Positions 25,826 to 34,821 of a stretch of 47,696 bases of DNA are shown here, in pieces. Below the pieces are notes generated by a model that had not been told where the DNA came from, did not search any database, and saw nothing but the letters and a program-made list of their open reading frames with translations. The stretch comes from Candidatus Sumerlaeaceae bacterium (GTDB taxonomy: Bacteria; Sumerlaeota; Sumerlaeia; Sumerlaeales; Sumerlaeaceae). The DNA lies in NCBI GenBank assembly GCA_019695055.1, contig JAIBAT010000004.1:1-47696 (forward strand), given 5' to 3'. Numbering within the stretch: position 1 is the stretch's first letter; every line of letters starts with the position of its first letter. The position numbers and the translations under genes are program-made.

Positions 25826-27313
25826 ATGATCTCAAGACCCATCGTCTTCCTGACTGTTTGCTGTTGCTACCTGCTTTCGGTTATCCAATCCCCCGCCGCG
25901 CCTTCCAAGGAATCCCACGCAACCAGAAAAGTGACGGCGATTTCTGACTGTGTAACCTCCCTTTCCAGGCAGGCGAAATACGCCAATGCCATAGTTTCAG
26001 TTGCAGTGTTGGACCCGCAAACCAGTGAGGTACTGTTCGAACACAATTCCTCCACCGCCATGATTCCAGCTTCATGCATGAAAATCCTGAGCAGCGCAAC
26101 GGCCATGCATTTCCTTGGCCCGGACCACCGATTCACGACAACCTTGGAGGCTTCCGGTATCGTCACGAGCGGTGTCCTTGAAGGCGATATCATCATTCGC
26201 GGTGGTGGGGACCCATGCCTCGCCAGCGACCGCGTCGAGGATTCCATGTCGTCAGAATCCCTCCTGAATGCCTGGGTCGATGCCGTAAAGGCTTCGGGAA
26301 TTCGAAGCATCAAGGGTGGAGTCTTGGCAGATGACACCTTTCTTCCCCGGGAGCCCCTCCCCGACAATCATACCATTGATGACATCGGAAACTATTACGC
26401 CGCCGGGACATGCGGACTGACCTTTCATGACAACCTATATTACCTGACGCTCCGCCCTGGTGCTCAGGTAGGTGCACCGGCGGAAATCTTGCGGGCATCG
26501 CCGCCGCTACCGGGTATGGAGTGGACAAATCAAGTCACCACGGCGGCCCCAAAGACGCGTGATGGGACCAACATTTACGGTTATCCAGATACGTTTACGC
26601 GTGTCATTACAGGGACCATCCCGTTGGGCGGTGAGTTTACGGTCAAGGGATCACTGCCAGCCCCCGCCCTGACAGCTGCGCAGATGCTTGAAGACAGACT
26701 TGTCAGGGCTGGTATCCCGGTGGATAGGGCACCGGGTGTTGCCAGCGAAACCGTCACGACCTCAACCCACATGCTGGCACAGACAATGTCTCCACCTCTC
26801 GCGAAGATCATCCGCACGCTGAACAAGCAGAGCTTTAACCTTTATGCAGAGATGATGTTGATGCTGGCGGGCAAAGCCGCAGGCACCACAAGTCGTGAAG
26901 AGGCTATCAAGGCCGAGAAGGTGTGGCTTGAGTCCATTGGAACACCCCTCAACGGATTCCGAATTGACGACGGCAGCGGGTTAAGCCGTGGGGACACAGT
27001 AACAGCGCATGGCATGGTGCGACTTCTTGCGGCGCTGCAAAGGCAATCGTGGTTCGAAACGTGGAAATCGACCCTTCCTATTCTGGGAATCGATGGCGAC
27101 TTACGCGACCGTCAAAAGGACTCTCCACTTCGCGGCCGCGTACAGGCGAAAACCGGCCTGATTAGCCGCGTGCGGGGCCACTGCGGTTATTTGCAGGCAA
27201 GATCGGGCTCGATTTACTGTTTCGCGATCATTGTGAACTATTATACCTGCCCCTGGGCAGAAGTGGATTCAGATACGGACGCCATTTTGATGGCCATCTA
27301 CAACTCTCTATAG
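25826..27313 (+). CDS. dacB: D-alanyl-D-alanine carboxypeptidase/endopeptidase, PBP4 type
   Basis: A 495-residue class C penicillin-binding protein (peptidase family S13). It has an N-terminal signal peptide (FLTVCCCYLLSVIQSPAAP). The three active-site motifs are present: Ser83-Cys-Met-Lys86, Ser336-Phe-Asn338 and Lys442-Thr-Gly444. DDGSGLSR near residue 381 is also typical of the family. It removes the terminal D-Ala or cuts D-Ala-meso-DAP cross-links in the periplasm. The ATG comes six bases after the stop of the amidase gene, so the two murein hydrolases are very likely made together. The only odd point is the Cys next to the nucleophile in the SxxK box. Confidence 0.94.
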   Translation: MISRPIVFLTVCCCYLLSVIQSPAAPSKESHATRKVTAISDCVTSLSRQAKYANAIVSVAVLDPQTSEVLFEHNSSTAMIPASCMKILSSATAMHFLGPDHRFTTTLEASGIVTSGVLEGDIIIRGGGDPCLASDRVEDSMSSESLLNAWVDAVKASGIRSIKGGVLADDTFLPREPLPDNHTIDDIGNYYAAGTCGLTFHDNLYYLTLRPGAQVGAPAEILRASPPLPGMEWTNQVTTAAPKTRDGTNIYGYPDTFTRVITGTIPLGGEFTVKGSLPAPALTAAQMLEDRLVRAGIPVDRAPGVASETVTTSTHMLAQTMSPPLAKIIRTLNKQSFNLYAEMMLMLAGKAAGTTSREEAIKAEKVWLESIGTPLNGFRIDDGSGLSRGDTVTAHGMVRLLAALQRQSWFETWKSTLPILGIDGDLRDRQKDSPLRGRVQAKTGLISRVRGHCGYLQARSGSIYCFAIIVNYYTCPWAEVDSDTDAILMAIYNSL

Positions 27314-27326
27314 TACATACGGTTGT

Positions 27327-28175
27327 TCACACGTCCCAGGGGCGAAGAAGTTCCTTCAAGGTCCTTTGCGGTTGCCGGGCTTCCTGTTCGAGCGCCAGTT
27401 CCGCGGCACGCCGACGGTAATCTCCGAGGGGCTTGCCAGATCCAAGCTCGTCCCGTGCCTGGGCAAGGTGGTTTCGGTACTCTGTGGAAATCACATGGGC
27501 AGTTGCCGAAAGAGTTGCAAATGCCGGAAGGAGAAATACCAACCCCACAACCGACAAAACCAGCAGCACCAATATCATTAACATCAAACCCGCGGCTATA
27601 AGGTGAAACATCGGTGCAATTGCGAAAAGTATGAAACAACTCCTCAAATATCTGCGCAGGCTCGTCACGTCCGGCGACGCTGCAGGAGCCGCAAAGACCG
27701 ACAGGAAATAGGCGCCCGCACCCAAACCAACCCATAGGAAAACCATCGCGGCAGTGAAGAATGCCAGCCGAAGGGTCGGTGATTCCGACGCGCCGGCATG
27801 GCGGAGGTAGAAGGCTATGTTGGTGGCGATAATGATTGCTACCAGGAGAAACAGCCCGAGCACTTTCGAATAGAGCCGAAAACCTGCTCTTGCTCCTTCC
27901 CGAAAATGCACGACACGGGCTGCCTCATCGCGAGCAGCTGCACTCGTAAATGCAAAGAAACCGGCGAGCGAACCGGCCACCAGTAAAAATAGCATGACAC
28001 AGGCGACTGCAAGTATGGCTATCTGGGCTAATCCTGGGCCGATCCTTTGCGCCACCGGAACTGTGGTTCCCAGGATCATGACAACCAGTATTGAGAAGCT
28101 CGTTCCCAGCAACAGGTGGGTTCCGAGGTAGTCGTAGAAATTCCAGAAAAAATGATAAAGCAGGCGGCGAGTCAT
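27327..28175 (-). CDS. Integral membrane protein of unknown function, coupled to murA
   Basis: A 282-residue protein with about five or six hydrophobic segments (about 20-42, 48-75, 108-126, 138-163, 187-222). It has a basic, probably cytoplasmic tail that ends in TLKELLRPWDV. Its ATG overlaps the murA stop by one base (TGATG), a sign of coupled translation. I do not recognise a named family; glycerophosphoryl-diester or YesL/DUF624-like integral proteins have a similar layout, but I cannot claim homology. Position next to murA hints at an envelope role. It ends 13 bp from the convergent dacB. Confidence 0.75.
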   Translation of the reverse strand: MTRRLLYHFFWNFYDYLGTHLLLGTSFSILVVMILGTTVPVAQRIGPGLAQIAILAVACVMLFLLVAGSLAGFFAFTSAAARDEAARVVHFREGARAGFRLYSKVLGLFLLVAIIIATNIAFYLRHAGASESPTLRLAFFTAAMVFLWVGLGAGAYFLSVFAAPAASPDVTSLRRYLRSCFILFAIAPMFHLIAAGLMLMILVLLVLSVVGLVFLLPAFATLSATAHVISTEYRNHLAQARDELGSGKPLGDYRRRAAELALEQEARQPQRTLKELLRPWDV

Positions 28176-29473
28176 CAGAAGGGCGGCGTAGTGGCGTCGT
28201 CCGGTTCATTATCGGACACGCGCGCGATGGTCGCACCGACATCTCGCAGCTTCTTTTCGATGGATTCATAACCACGGTCAATGTGGTAAACCCGGTTCAC
28301 GATGGTGGTCCCCTCTGCGGCAAGCCCGGCCACCACCAGTGCCGCCGAAGCCCGCAGGTCGCTTGCCATGACCGGCGCCCCGCTCAGGCGCTCTACGCCC
28401 TCAATGGTGGCAATTCCCGAAAGTACGCGAATGCTGGCACCCAGGCGCACCAATTCAGCGGCATGGAGGAAACGATCCACATAAATTGTCTCCTTGATGA
28501 TACTCGTGCCAGGGACCGTCGCAAGAAATGCCATAAGTTGCGCCTGCATATCTGTCGGAAACCCGGGATACGTTGCCGTCTGGATGTCCGTCCGGCGAAA
28601 ATCCCCGGCATTACCCCGCACCCTCAGGCCATCCCCCACGTCCTCAAAGACCACGCCAATTTCCTGCATTTTGGAAATGGTGGCCTCCATGTGCATCGAC
28701 GGGCAATTCTCGATGATCAAGTCTCCACGGGTGATGGCGGCAGCCGTCATGAAAGTACCCGCTTCGATTCGGTCCGACACCACCGAGTGGACTATTCCTT
28801 CCAGGGACTCCACTCCCTGCACGGTGATTGTGCTGGTGCCGCTCCCCTCAATTCGCGCGCCCATTTTCGTGAGAAAATCCATCAGCTCGACCACATCTGG
28901 TTCACAAGCCGCACCACGGATGACCGTGGTGCCACTGGCAAGGCAGGCGGCCATCACAACATTGCAGGTTGCCCCCACACTGGATCCCGCAGCCCCTGAC
29001 AGATTAAATTCTGCTCCGCGGAGCCCGTTGGTCTTGGCAAGAATATACCCATGCTCCAGGGCAATGTCCGCACCAAGTTCCTGGAATCCCTTCAGGTGAA
29101 GATCGACAGGCCGCGAACCTATGGCGCACCCGCCCGGCAGCGACACCTTTGCCTCTCGCAACCTCGCCAGCATCGGCCCCATGACGTAAATAGAGGCTCT
29201 CATCTTGCGCACCATGTCGTAGGGAGCTTCAGTGTTGCTGAATCCGGCGGGATCAATGCGCATCGTGTGCTCACTGAAATCCACCGTTGCACCCAGGGAG
29301 CGCAGCACATCCGCCATGGTCTGCACGTCGCGCAGGTCAGGCACGTTGCGAATGACCGACGGAGATCTACCCAGCAATGTAGCCGCCATCAGGGGAAGGG
29401 TTGCGTTCTTAGACCCGCTCACGGGAACACGTCCCGAGAGCGGCTTGCCCCCATTAATCACGATGCGTTGCAT
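28175..29473 (-). CDS. murA: UDP-N-acetylglucosamine 1-carboxyvinyltransferase
   Basis: Transfers enolpyruvate from PEP to UDP-GlcNAc, the first committed step of peptidoglycan synthesis, in the cytoplasm. It is 432 residues, close to the usual 420. Lys22/Asn23 are in SGSKNATLP. The active-site cysteine is Cys116 in LPGGCAIGSRPVDLHLKG, so a fosfomycin-sensitive type is expected. The residue after GCAIG is Ser where many enzymes have Ala. YPGFPTDMQAQ and GYESIEKKL are conserved C-terminal motifs. AAAGG sits six bases before the ATG. The next gene starts inside its stop codon. It lies opposite the amidase/dacB pair. Confidence 0.97.
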   Translation of the reverse strand: MQRIVINGGKPLSGRVPVSGSKNATLPLMAATLLGRSPSVIRNVPDLRDVQTMADVLRSLGATVDFSEHTMRIDPAGFSNTEAPYDMVRKMRASIYVMGPMLARLREAKVSLPGGCAIGSRPVDLHLKGFQELGADIALEHGYILAKTNGLRGAEFNLSGAAGSSVGATCNVVMAACLASGTTVIRGAACEPDVVELMDFLTKMGARIEGSGTSTITVQGVESLEGIVHSVVSDRIEAGTFMTAAAITRGDLIIENCPSMHMEATISKMQEIGVVFEDVGDGLRVRGNAGDFRRTDIQTATYPGFPTDMQAQLMAFLATVPGTSIIKETIYVDRFLHAAELVRLGASIRVLSGIATIEGVERLSGAPVMASDLRASAALVVAGLAAEGTTIVNRVYHIDRGYESIEKKLRDVGATIARVSDNEPDDATTPPF

Positions 29474-29563
29474 TCAGAGCCTTTCGCAATTTCAGCATTC
29501 AACAGCGGCTAACTACAGCCCAACGGAAAACAGATTTACTGGCGCGCCGCCACGCCGGACAAA

Positions 29564-29992
29564 TCAGAAATTCAGCCCTGGCGTCGCGGGTACTTCCTTT
29601 GCCGGGGCATAAGCAATGCAATCAATCTCAACAAGGACATCCTTGGGGAGGCGCGCCACTTCCACTGTCGCCCGAGCTGGCGGCACGATCTGGAAGTGCT
29701 TCTCATAAACCGCATTCATGGCGGCGAAATCGCCCATATTTTTGAGGTACACTGTGGTCTTTACCACCTGATACAAGCCACTTCCCGTTGCGGACAACAC
29801 GGCCTCAAGATTTTGAAGTACCCGGTCCGTCTGCGCGGCCACATCCGCACCCACCACCTGCCCCGATTTGGGGTCCAGGGGAATCTGCCCCGAGCAAAAG
29901 ATGAATCCTCCTGCCTTGATGGCCTGGGAATAGGGACCCACGGCCGCCGGGGCCCGGTCCGTTACGATCGCTACCTTGTCACCTGTCAGCAT
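29564..29992 (-). CDS. ridA: RidA family enamine/imine deaminase
   Basis: A 142-residue RidA (YjgF/YER057c) protein, a little longer than the usual 125-130 because of a C-terminal tail after CIAYAP. Key residues are Arg107 in PPARATVEVARLP, which binds the substrate carboxylate in RidA proteins, and Glu122 in LVEIDCIA. AVGPYSQAIKAGGFIFCSGQ is the N-terminal signature. The role is to hydrolyse 2-aminoacrylate and other reactive enamines made by PLP enzymes. GGAGGGG lies between the ilvN stop and the ATG, only 15 bp apart, so it is cotranscribed with a branched-chain amino-acid gene. That fits the known link of RidA to isoleucine synthesis. Confidence 0.95.
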   Translation of the reverse strand: MLTGDKVAIVTDRAPAAVGPYSQAIKAGGFIFCSGQIPLDPKSGQVVGADVAAQTDRVLQNLEAVLSATGSGLYQVVKTTVYLKNMGDFAAMNAVYEKHFQIVPPARATVEVARLPKDVLVEIDCIAYAPAKEVPATPGLNF

Positions 29993-30007
29993 GGCAACCC
30001 CTCCAGT

Positions 30008-30481
30008 TTACTTGCGCGCCAGGCCGATGCGGCCCGTTCGTGCCAATTCCTTGATTCCAAAACTCTTTAGCAGGTCCAGCAGCGCGGCCAGTTTCCCGCC
30101 ACCTCCTACCGCCTCAATTGTCAGCGAATCCTTTTGCACGTCCACGATTTTGGTCCGGAAGATATCAGCGATTTCGAGCACCTCGCTGCGGTTCTTCGAC
30201 GTGGTCGCCACTTTCACCAGCAGCAACTCCCGCTCAATGTAAGGTTTGTCGGTCAAATCCGCCACGCTGATGACGTCCACCTGCCGATTCAACTGCTTGA
30301 GGATCTGCTCCACCACCGTATCCTCGCCTTTGACAACAATCGTCATCCGCGATACCGTGGGATCTTCCGTCTCCCCCACTGCGAGGCTGTCGATATTAAA
30401 GCCGCGCCCCGAAAACAGGCCGGCAATGTGAGCCAACACTCCAAATCGGTTTTCCACCAGCACGGAAATCAAATGTTCCAT
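30008..30481 (-). CDS. ilvN: Acetolactate synthase small (regulatory) subunit
   Basis: 157 residues, the normal size of the IlvN/IlvH subunit. An N-terminal ACT domain begins EHLISVLVENRFGVLAHIAGLFSGRGFNIDSL-type text, the classic IlvH opening. KQLNRQVDVISVADLTD follows, and the C-terminal domain includes IVDVQKDSLTIEAVGG. It binds the large catalytic subunit and gives valine feedback control. The large subunit gene is not next to it in this window; upstream is the divergent YfhO-like gene. GGAG lies 11 bases before the ATG. It is cotranscribed with ridA. Confidence 0.96.
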   Translation of the reverse strand: MEHLISVLVENRFGVLAHIAGLFSGRGFNIDSLAVGETEDPTVSRMTIVVKGEDTVVEQILKQLNRQVDVISVADLTDKPYIERELLLVKVATTSKNRSEVLEIADIFRTKIVDVQKDSLTIEAVGGGGKLAALLDLLKSFGIKELARTGRIGLARK

Positions 30482-30599
30482 CTATCGGTCTTCTCCAGTC
30501 ACATCAATCACAAGCCAAGGCTCGGGGACGAGGAAATCGAGGTCAACAAAAACAACTGAATTGACCTTACCATGCCACCGCACCCGTCTTAGAGGCTTC

Positions 30600-32771
30600 A
30601 TGGCGCGGAAAATTCAAAGCCTCTGGCCCCTTGCCGTTCTCGTAGCAGCCTGCGGCGTGGTTTTCGGACCCATTCTCCAGCCCGATCTCACCTTCGGCGG
30701 AATGGATTTTTTGAACCTGCTTTACCCCCAGGCCCTCCTTGTCCAGCGCGCCTATGGCTCAGGGACCATTCCCCTCTGGAATTGGTACGAATGGGGGGGA
30801 TGTCCCCTTCTGGCGGCCATGCAGAGCGCCCCCCTCTACCCTCCTATGTGGCTGACCGTTGCTTTTCCCCTCCCCTTTGCGCTTCAGGCCAATGTGTTTG
30901 CCCACCTTGTCTGGGCTGGCTGTGGTGGTTACATTCTGGCACGTCTTGTTTTTTCCTGTCCCCCATCAGCAGCGATTTTCGGGGCTATGGCGTATGCCAA
31001 CAGCGGTTTTTTCCTGGGCCATATTGAGCAGGTCAATTCCATCGCCGCCATGGCATGGTGCCCGTGGATTTTTCTAACAGGCATTCTCTTTGTTCGCCGG
31101 CAGTGTCGTGGTCTCTGGTTTACTATTACAGTGACCATGGCATTGTTGGCGGGCCATCCCCAGCATGTCGTCCTCGCGCTCTTGTTCCTCGATTTCTTCC
31201 TCGTCATGGATTGGCTTTTGCCCAACCACCAAGAACGAAGCCGGAAGAATGCGACACGGATTCTGCTACTCCAATGCAGCCTTTCCTTTGCGGGCCTCGT
31301 CGCTGCGGCCCAGTTGCTTCCGACCCAGGAGCTTGCAGGCTTCTCAGAGCGTATTCGCCCCTACCCCGACCCTGACGAGCCGGCTTTGAAATGGTCGTAT
31401 CTTGCGGCAATGATCCTTCCCCGCTTCTATAATCGCTTGGCTGGCACAGAGGGTGTGCCGCTCGGTTACACGGAGTTGGGCCTTTACGCAGGAGTTCTGA
31501 CGGCTGCCCTGGCCATTGTAGGACTCTTCAATGCGACAACGCACCACCGACGGACAAACCTTCCGCTTCTATTGACTTGGGTTGTGGCCCTACTATATGC
31601 ACTGGGCCGGGACGGCGGGATCGCCCCTAGTCTGAATCGGCTTATCACGTTCTTACACCACTCCCGCGGAACAGCACGTTCACTTAATGTCGAAACGATG
31701 CTACTTTGCATAATCGCTTCTGCCGGGTTTGTCGCAGTACTGGAACGCATCAAATCAGCCAAAAAGGCCGGGCTTGCTTCAGTGGCAGCAATCCTGACGC
31801 TACTGGCAGACCTGTCAGTCACTCACCGTCCCGAACTTCTCGGCCTGTTTGTCCCGGCTGCGGTTCTTGGCTACGAGAGCCCCCTCCTCAAGAAAGCTTC
31901 CACAGAGGTCAACGACTCCCCACGAGTTTATCGTTTTACTTCCAACGACAGCGACTATTACCTCGACCATCGACCATCGGCAATCCTGCAGCGGTTGAAC
32001 CGCCTTCAGCCAAACCTCAATATCATCCCAGCAGTAGCCACCACCGATGGGTACGAGGAGGGGCTCCTGCCAACCCGGCATTACGCGAATTTCCTGCGGC
32101 GATTTAACCGCAACCTGCGACGGGACCTCCCCGACGGTCCACTCTTGGCGCTCATGGGTAGTCGATTGATTCTAACGGAGTTTCCCATTGCCGCAAAATC
32201 CAGTTCATTAAGGCCCATAGAGCAGTTGTCATCCGGCAATGCCCCTAACCTTTTCCTGCTCGATACTGGTTACCCAGCCGGGTGGTTTCTGGATGAGGCC
32301 CCCTTTGTCCCAAGTAGGCATTACGATTGGACGCTCTCCAACCTCGCATCAAGTTCGGAAAACGGATTTGAAAAAACACAAACGGCGGAAACCAAACATC
32401 TTCTGAATCAGGTTACAACAGCAACCTTCCAAGCAGCAGCGGATTCCGCTGCGCTAAAGGCCCTGCCTGATCGAACCTGCAATAGCCTATCTGCCACCAT
32501 TACCGACAATTCCAACGGTGATACCCTATTCTGCCAGGCTTGGTTCCCTGGATGGAAAGTTAATAGCATTCCCCTCGACCATGTTTGTACCGTACTGAGC
32601 AGGGTCCCGCGTGAAGCCACTTCGGCCAAACCTGCCGGAACAGTCCTGAAGATCCACTTCTCCCCTTTCTCCTTCAGATTGGGACTTTTTATTTCCCTGA
32701 TTTCTCTGGGCGGGTTGGCGTGGTTTGCTGTTGCGTTCCGCCCAGCCGCTGGTAAGCCTTCCGTCCTTTGA
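30600..32771 (+). CDS. Large membrane protein, YfhO-like (GT-C type)
   Basis: 723 residues from ATG 30600 (AGAGG just upstream); a TTG at 30561 is the less likely start. About twelve hydrophobic helices fill residues 10-440, and a soluble, probably extracytoplasmic part covers about 445-690. A last helix precedes the C-terminus. The N-terminal loop GGMDFLNLLYPQALLVQRA, then GTIPLWNWYEWGGCPLLAAMQSAPLYPP, is the pattern of YfhO-type bacterial membrane proteins and resembles GT-C glycosyltransferases with an acidic first loop. YfhO is linked to glycosylation of teichoic acid in Bacillus. The sugar and acceptor here are unknown. The PilZ gene starts 31 bp after its stop. Confidence 0.75.
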   Translation: MARKIQSLWPLAVLVAACGVVFGPILQPDLTFGGMDFLNLLYPQALLVQRAYGSGTIPLWNWYEWGGCPLLAAMQSAPLYPPMWLTVAFPLPFALQANVFAHLVWAGCGGYILARLVFSCPPSAAIFGAMAYANSGFFLGHIEQVNSIAAMAWCPWIFLTGILFVRRQCRGLWFTITVTMALLAGHPQHVVLALLFLDFFLVMDWLLPNHQERSRKNATRILLLQCSLSFAGLVAAAQLLPTQELAGFSERIRPYPDPDEPALKWSYLAAMILPRFYNRLAGTEGVPLGYTELGLYAGVLTAALAIVGLFNATTHHRRTNLPLLLTWVVALLYALGRDGGIAPSLNRLITFLHHSRGTARSLNVETMLLCIIASAGFVAVLERIKSAKKAGLASVAAILTLLADLSVTHRPELLGLFVPAAVLGYESPLLKKASTEVNDSPRVYRFTSNDSDYYLDHRPSAILQRLNRLQPNLNIIPAVATTDGYEEGLLPTRHYANFLRRFNRNLRRDLPDGPLLALMGSRLILTEFPIAAKSSSLRPIEQLSSGNAPNLFLLDTGYPAGWFLDEAPFVPSRHYDWTLSNLASSSENGFEKTQTAETKHLLNQVTTATFQAAADSAALKALPDRTCNSLSATITDNSNGDTLFCQAWFPGWKVNSIPLDHVCTVLSRVPREATSAKPAGTVLKIHFSPFSFRLGLFISLISLGGLAWFAVAFRPAAGKPSVL

Positions 32772-32802
32772 CACAAGCATTTGCATTTGTTCAGAGGGTC
32801 CA

Positions 32803-33171
32803 ATGCTAAACAACCAGCGACGTCACGACCGAGTTCACATTAACCTCGAAGTGACTTTCCAGATTCTCATCCCCGAAGACAGTTTTAGCCCCAAGGTCAT
32901 GACAGGCCACATGGTGGATCTCAGTGAAAGGGGCGCTATGGTCACTGTTAAGCTTCCTGACCCGCTTCACCACTCGCTACTGACGACCACTCGGTACTGT
33001 CAGATTGTCCCCGGCGGCACCGATGAATTGCCCAGGAAACTCATCGGGAAGGCTGTATGGATTCAGAAGGAGAAGGATTTCTGCCGAATTGGATTGTTCT
33101 TTGAAGACCTGCCCGCCAAGTCGCAGGACTTACTGCGAAAATACATCGCTGCAACCATCCGCAACTCCTGA
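32803..33171 (+). CDS. PilZ domain protein (probable cyclic di-GMP receptor)
   Basis: 122 residues from ATG 32803, with GAGGG four bases upstream; an in-frame start at 32725 would lie inside the preceding gene. It consists of one PilZ domain. The RxxxR motif is in NQRRHDRV (residues 3-10), and the D/NxSxxG motif is DLSERGAM near residue 43. Both are required for cyclic di-GMP binding, so a functional receptor is likely. The rest is the expected beta barrel with a C-terminal helix. As it sits right behind the YfhO-like membrane protein gene, it may control that protein or another envelope process by direct contact. This is inference from position. Confidence 0.9.
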   Translation: MLNNQRRHDRVHINLEVTFQILIPEDSFSPKVMTGHMVDLSERGAMVTVKLPDPLHHSLLTTTRYCQIVPGGTDELPRKLIGKAVWIQKEKDFCRIGLFFEDLPAKSQDLLRKYIAATIRNS

Positions 33172-33240
33172 CCATCAAATCGGCAACAACCCACAGAATG
33201 CTTGCCAGCCACCATTCCCTGTGATGATTTTTCCCTGCTC

Positions 33241-34809
33241 ATGCTGAAATCCATCCTCATCGCCGAGCGCTCGAAAGCGGGCCGCTTCTCATTCCACCCC
33301 ATTTGCAAGCCATGGTTCCTGATTTGGGCCCTGCTAATGGCAACTTTGCCTTCCTTTGCAGCGCGTGGATTCGACCAGCAATCGGTGACTCTCGCGAAAC
33401 AGAATCTCTCCCCCGAATCCAAAGCGCACCCTGTCGACCTTATCGCGGACGGCCGCAAGGAACTGGTGGTAACCCAAAAAAACGAAGCGGCTGTGTTTGC
33501 CGCGGAGCCCAAGGACTTTGTCCTGAAACAGAAGGTCAAACTGGCCACTCCGAATCAGGGTGCCGGGAATATCTTCTATACTTTCGGACGGCTTGGCCAG
33601 GGCGAGCGCCGCAGCCTCATGACCATGGATTCAAAAGGCGTCTACTATTACGAGGCTGGTCCTGACAATATTGTCGACGAGCCCCGCCTGCTTCTCAAAG
33701 CCGATCTCCTGCCGTCGCGCGGCCCTGAGAAACCGCCACAGTATTTTGATTTCGCTCTCGATCTTGATAATGACGGACTGGATGAGTTACTGCTTCCCAC
33801 CGACCGGGGGATATCCATTTATCATCAAGACAGCCCGCTGAAATTCAGCAAGGCGGATCTTCCGCGCAATGCCTACTCGCGTTCCAAGGCGTTCAGTTTT
33901 CAGATGCTCACCCCTGCAGACCCCACCCGCCTTCCAGTGGAAAGCGGCTATACCAGCGCCCGCAGCGGAGTGGACAATCTCTTGCTGTTCGATGCCAACG
34001 GCGACGGCCTTCAGGATCTGATTTTCTCCCAAACAAACCCTGGGCCCAACAGCAAGCAGGTTGAGCGCTATGAGATTTTTCTGCAACGCAAGAACATGAG
34101 CTTCAATTCCGAGCCATCCCAGATCATCGAGTTCCCCTACGAGCCGAATGCCGACGTCACTTTCCGCGACCTGAACCGCGACGGAAAACTTGATGCCCTG
34201 CTGATTAAGAGCAACCTCGACATTATTAACCCCAAAACGGTCATCAAGTTTTACATCGCTGGCCGCCAGCAGTACCAGCTCTTTAACCAGGAGAGCGACC
34301 GCTTTATCACCAAGGACCCCATCGGCATTGTCCGCATAGCGGACTTCAACAACGACGGTTTTGTAGACTTCGCCATGACTTACTTCAGCTACCAGTTTGG
34401 CTCCAGCGAGGACATCGTGGATTTCGCCCTGGCCAACAAGATGAAATTCAAACTCCAGTTCTTCCTGAACACCGGCGCCAAGGGGTTTTCCCACCAACCC
34501 TCTGTTGAGAAGGAAATCGCCATCAATCTAAAGCCCGATTCCTATCGCGACTACCCGCCACTTATGATTGTGGATGACATGAACGGGGATAAGGTCATGG
34601 ACCTTGCCGTCCGGGCGGCCGAGGACAAACTGCAAATCTACCTGTCAAACGGGAACCTCTCCTACGACAAGAATCCTGCCGGGGACATCTCCATTCCGGG
34701 GGATGCTGCCGTGACAGTCACCGATGCCAATGGTGACGGCCTTGCAGATGTCATTATTTCCAACGCCAAGAGGCAGCTTTTCACCGTCTATTACTCAATC
34801 ACGAAGTGA
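33241..34809 (+). CDS. Exported FG-GAP/VCBS repeat protein
   Basis: About 522 residues from ATG 33241. A signal peptide lies at about residues 20-40 (WFLIWALLMATLPSFAARG), after an unusually long basic N-terminus, so the real start may be further in. At least six calcium-loop motifs of the D-x-N-x-D-G-x-x-D type are visible: DLDNDGLDELLL, DANGDGLQDLIF, DLNRDGKLDALL, DFNNDGFVDFAM, DMNGDKVMDLAV and DANGDGLADVII. This predicts an integrin-like seven-bladed propeller that binds calcium. No other domain is present. The partner is unknown; the next gene, a GH3 enzyme, starts 12 bp after its stop. Confidence 0.85.
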   Translation: MLKSILIAERSKAGRFSFHPICKPWFLIWALLMATLPSFAARGFDQQSVTLAKQNLSPESKAHPVDLIADGRKELVVTQKNEAAVFAAEPKDFVLKQKVKLATPNQGAGNIFYTFGRLGQGERRSLMTMDSKGVYYYEAGPDNIVDEPRLLLKADLLPSRGPEKPPQYFDFALDLDNDGLDELLLPTDRGISIYHQDSPLKFSKADLPRNAYSRSKAFSFQMLTPADPTRLPVESGYTSARSGVDNLLLFDANGDGLQDLIFSQTNPGPNSKQVERYEIFLQRKNMSFNSEPSQIIEFPYEPNADVTFRDLNRDGKLDALLIKSNLDIINPKTVIKFYIAGRQQYQLFNQESDRFITKDPIGIVRIADFNNDGFVDFAMTYFSYQFGSSEDIVDFALANKMKFKLQFFLNTGAKGFSHQPSVEKEIAINLKPDSYRDYPPLMIVDDMNGDKVMDLAVRAAEDKLQIYLSNGNLSYDKNPAGDISIPGDAAVTVTDANGDGLADVIISNAKRQLFTVYYSITK

Positions 34810-34821
34810 GGTAATCCCGCC

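Noticed and set aside
28091..28999. 302-codon open frame on the plus strand
   Set aside because: It is the antisense shadow of murA, rich in His/Arg/Gly with no motif.
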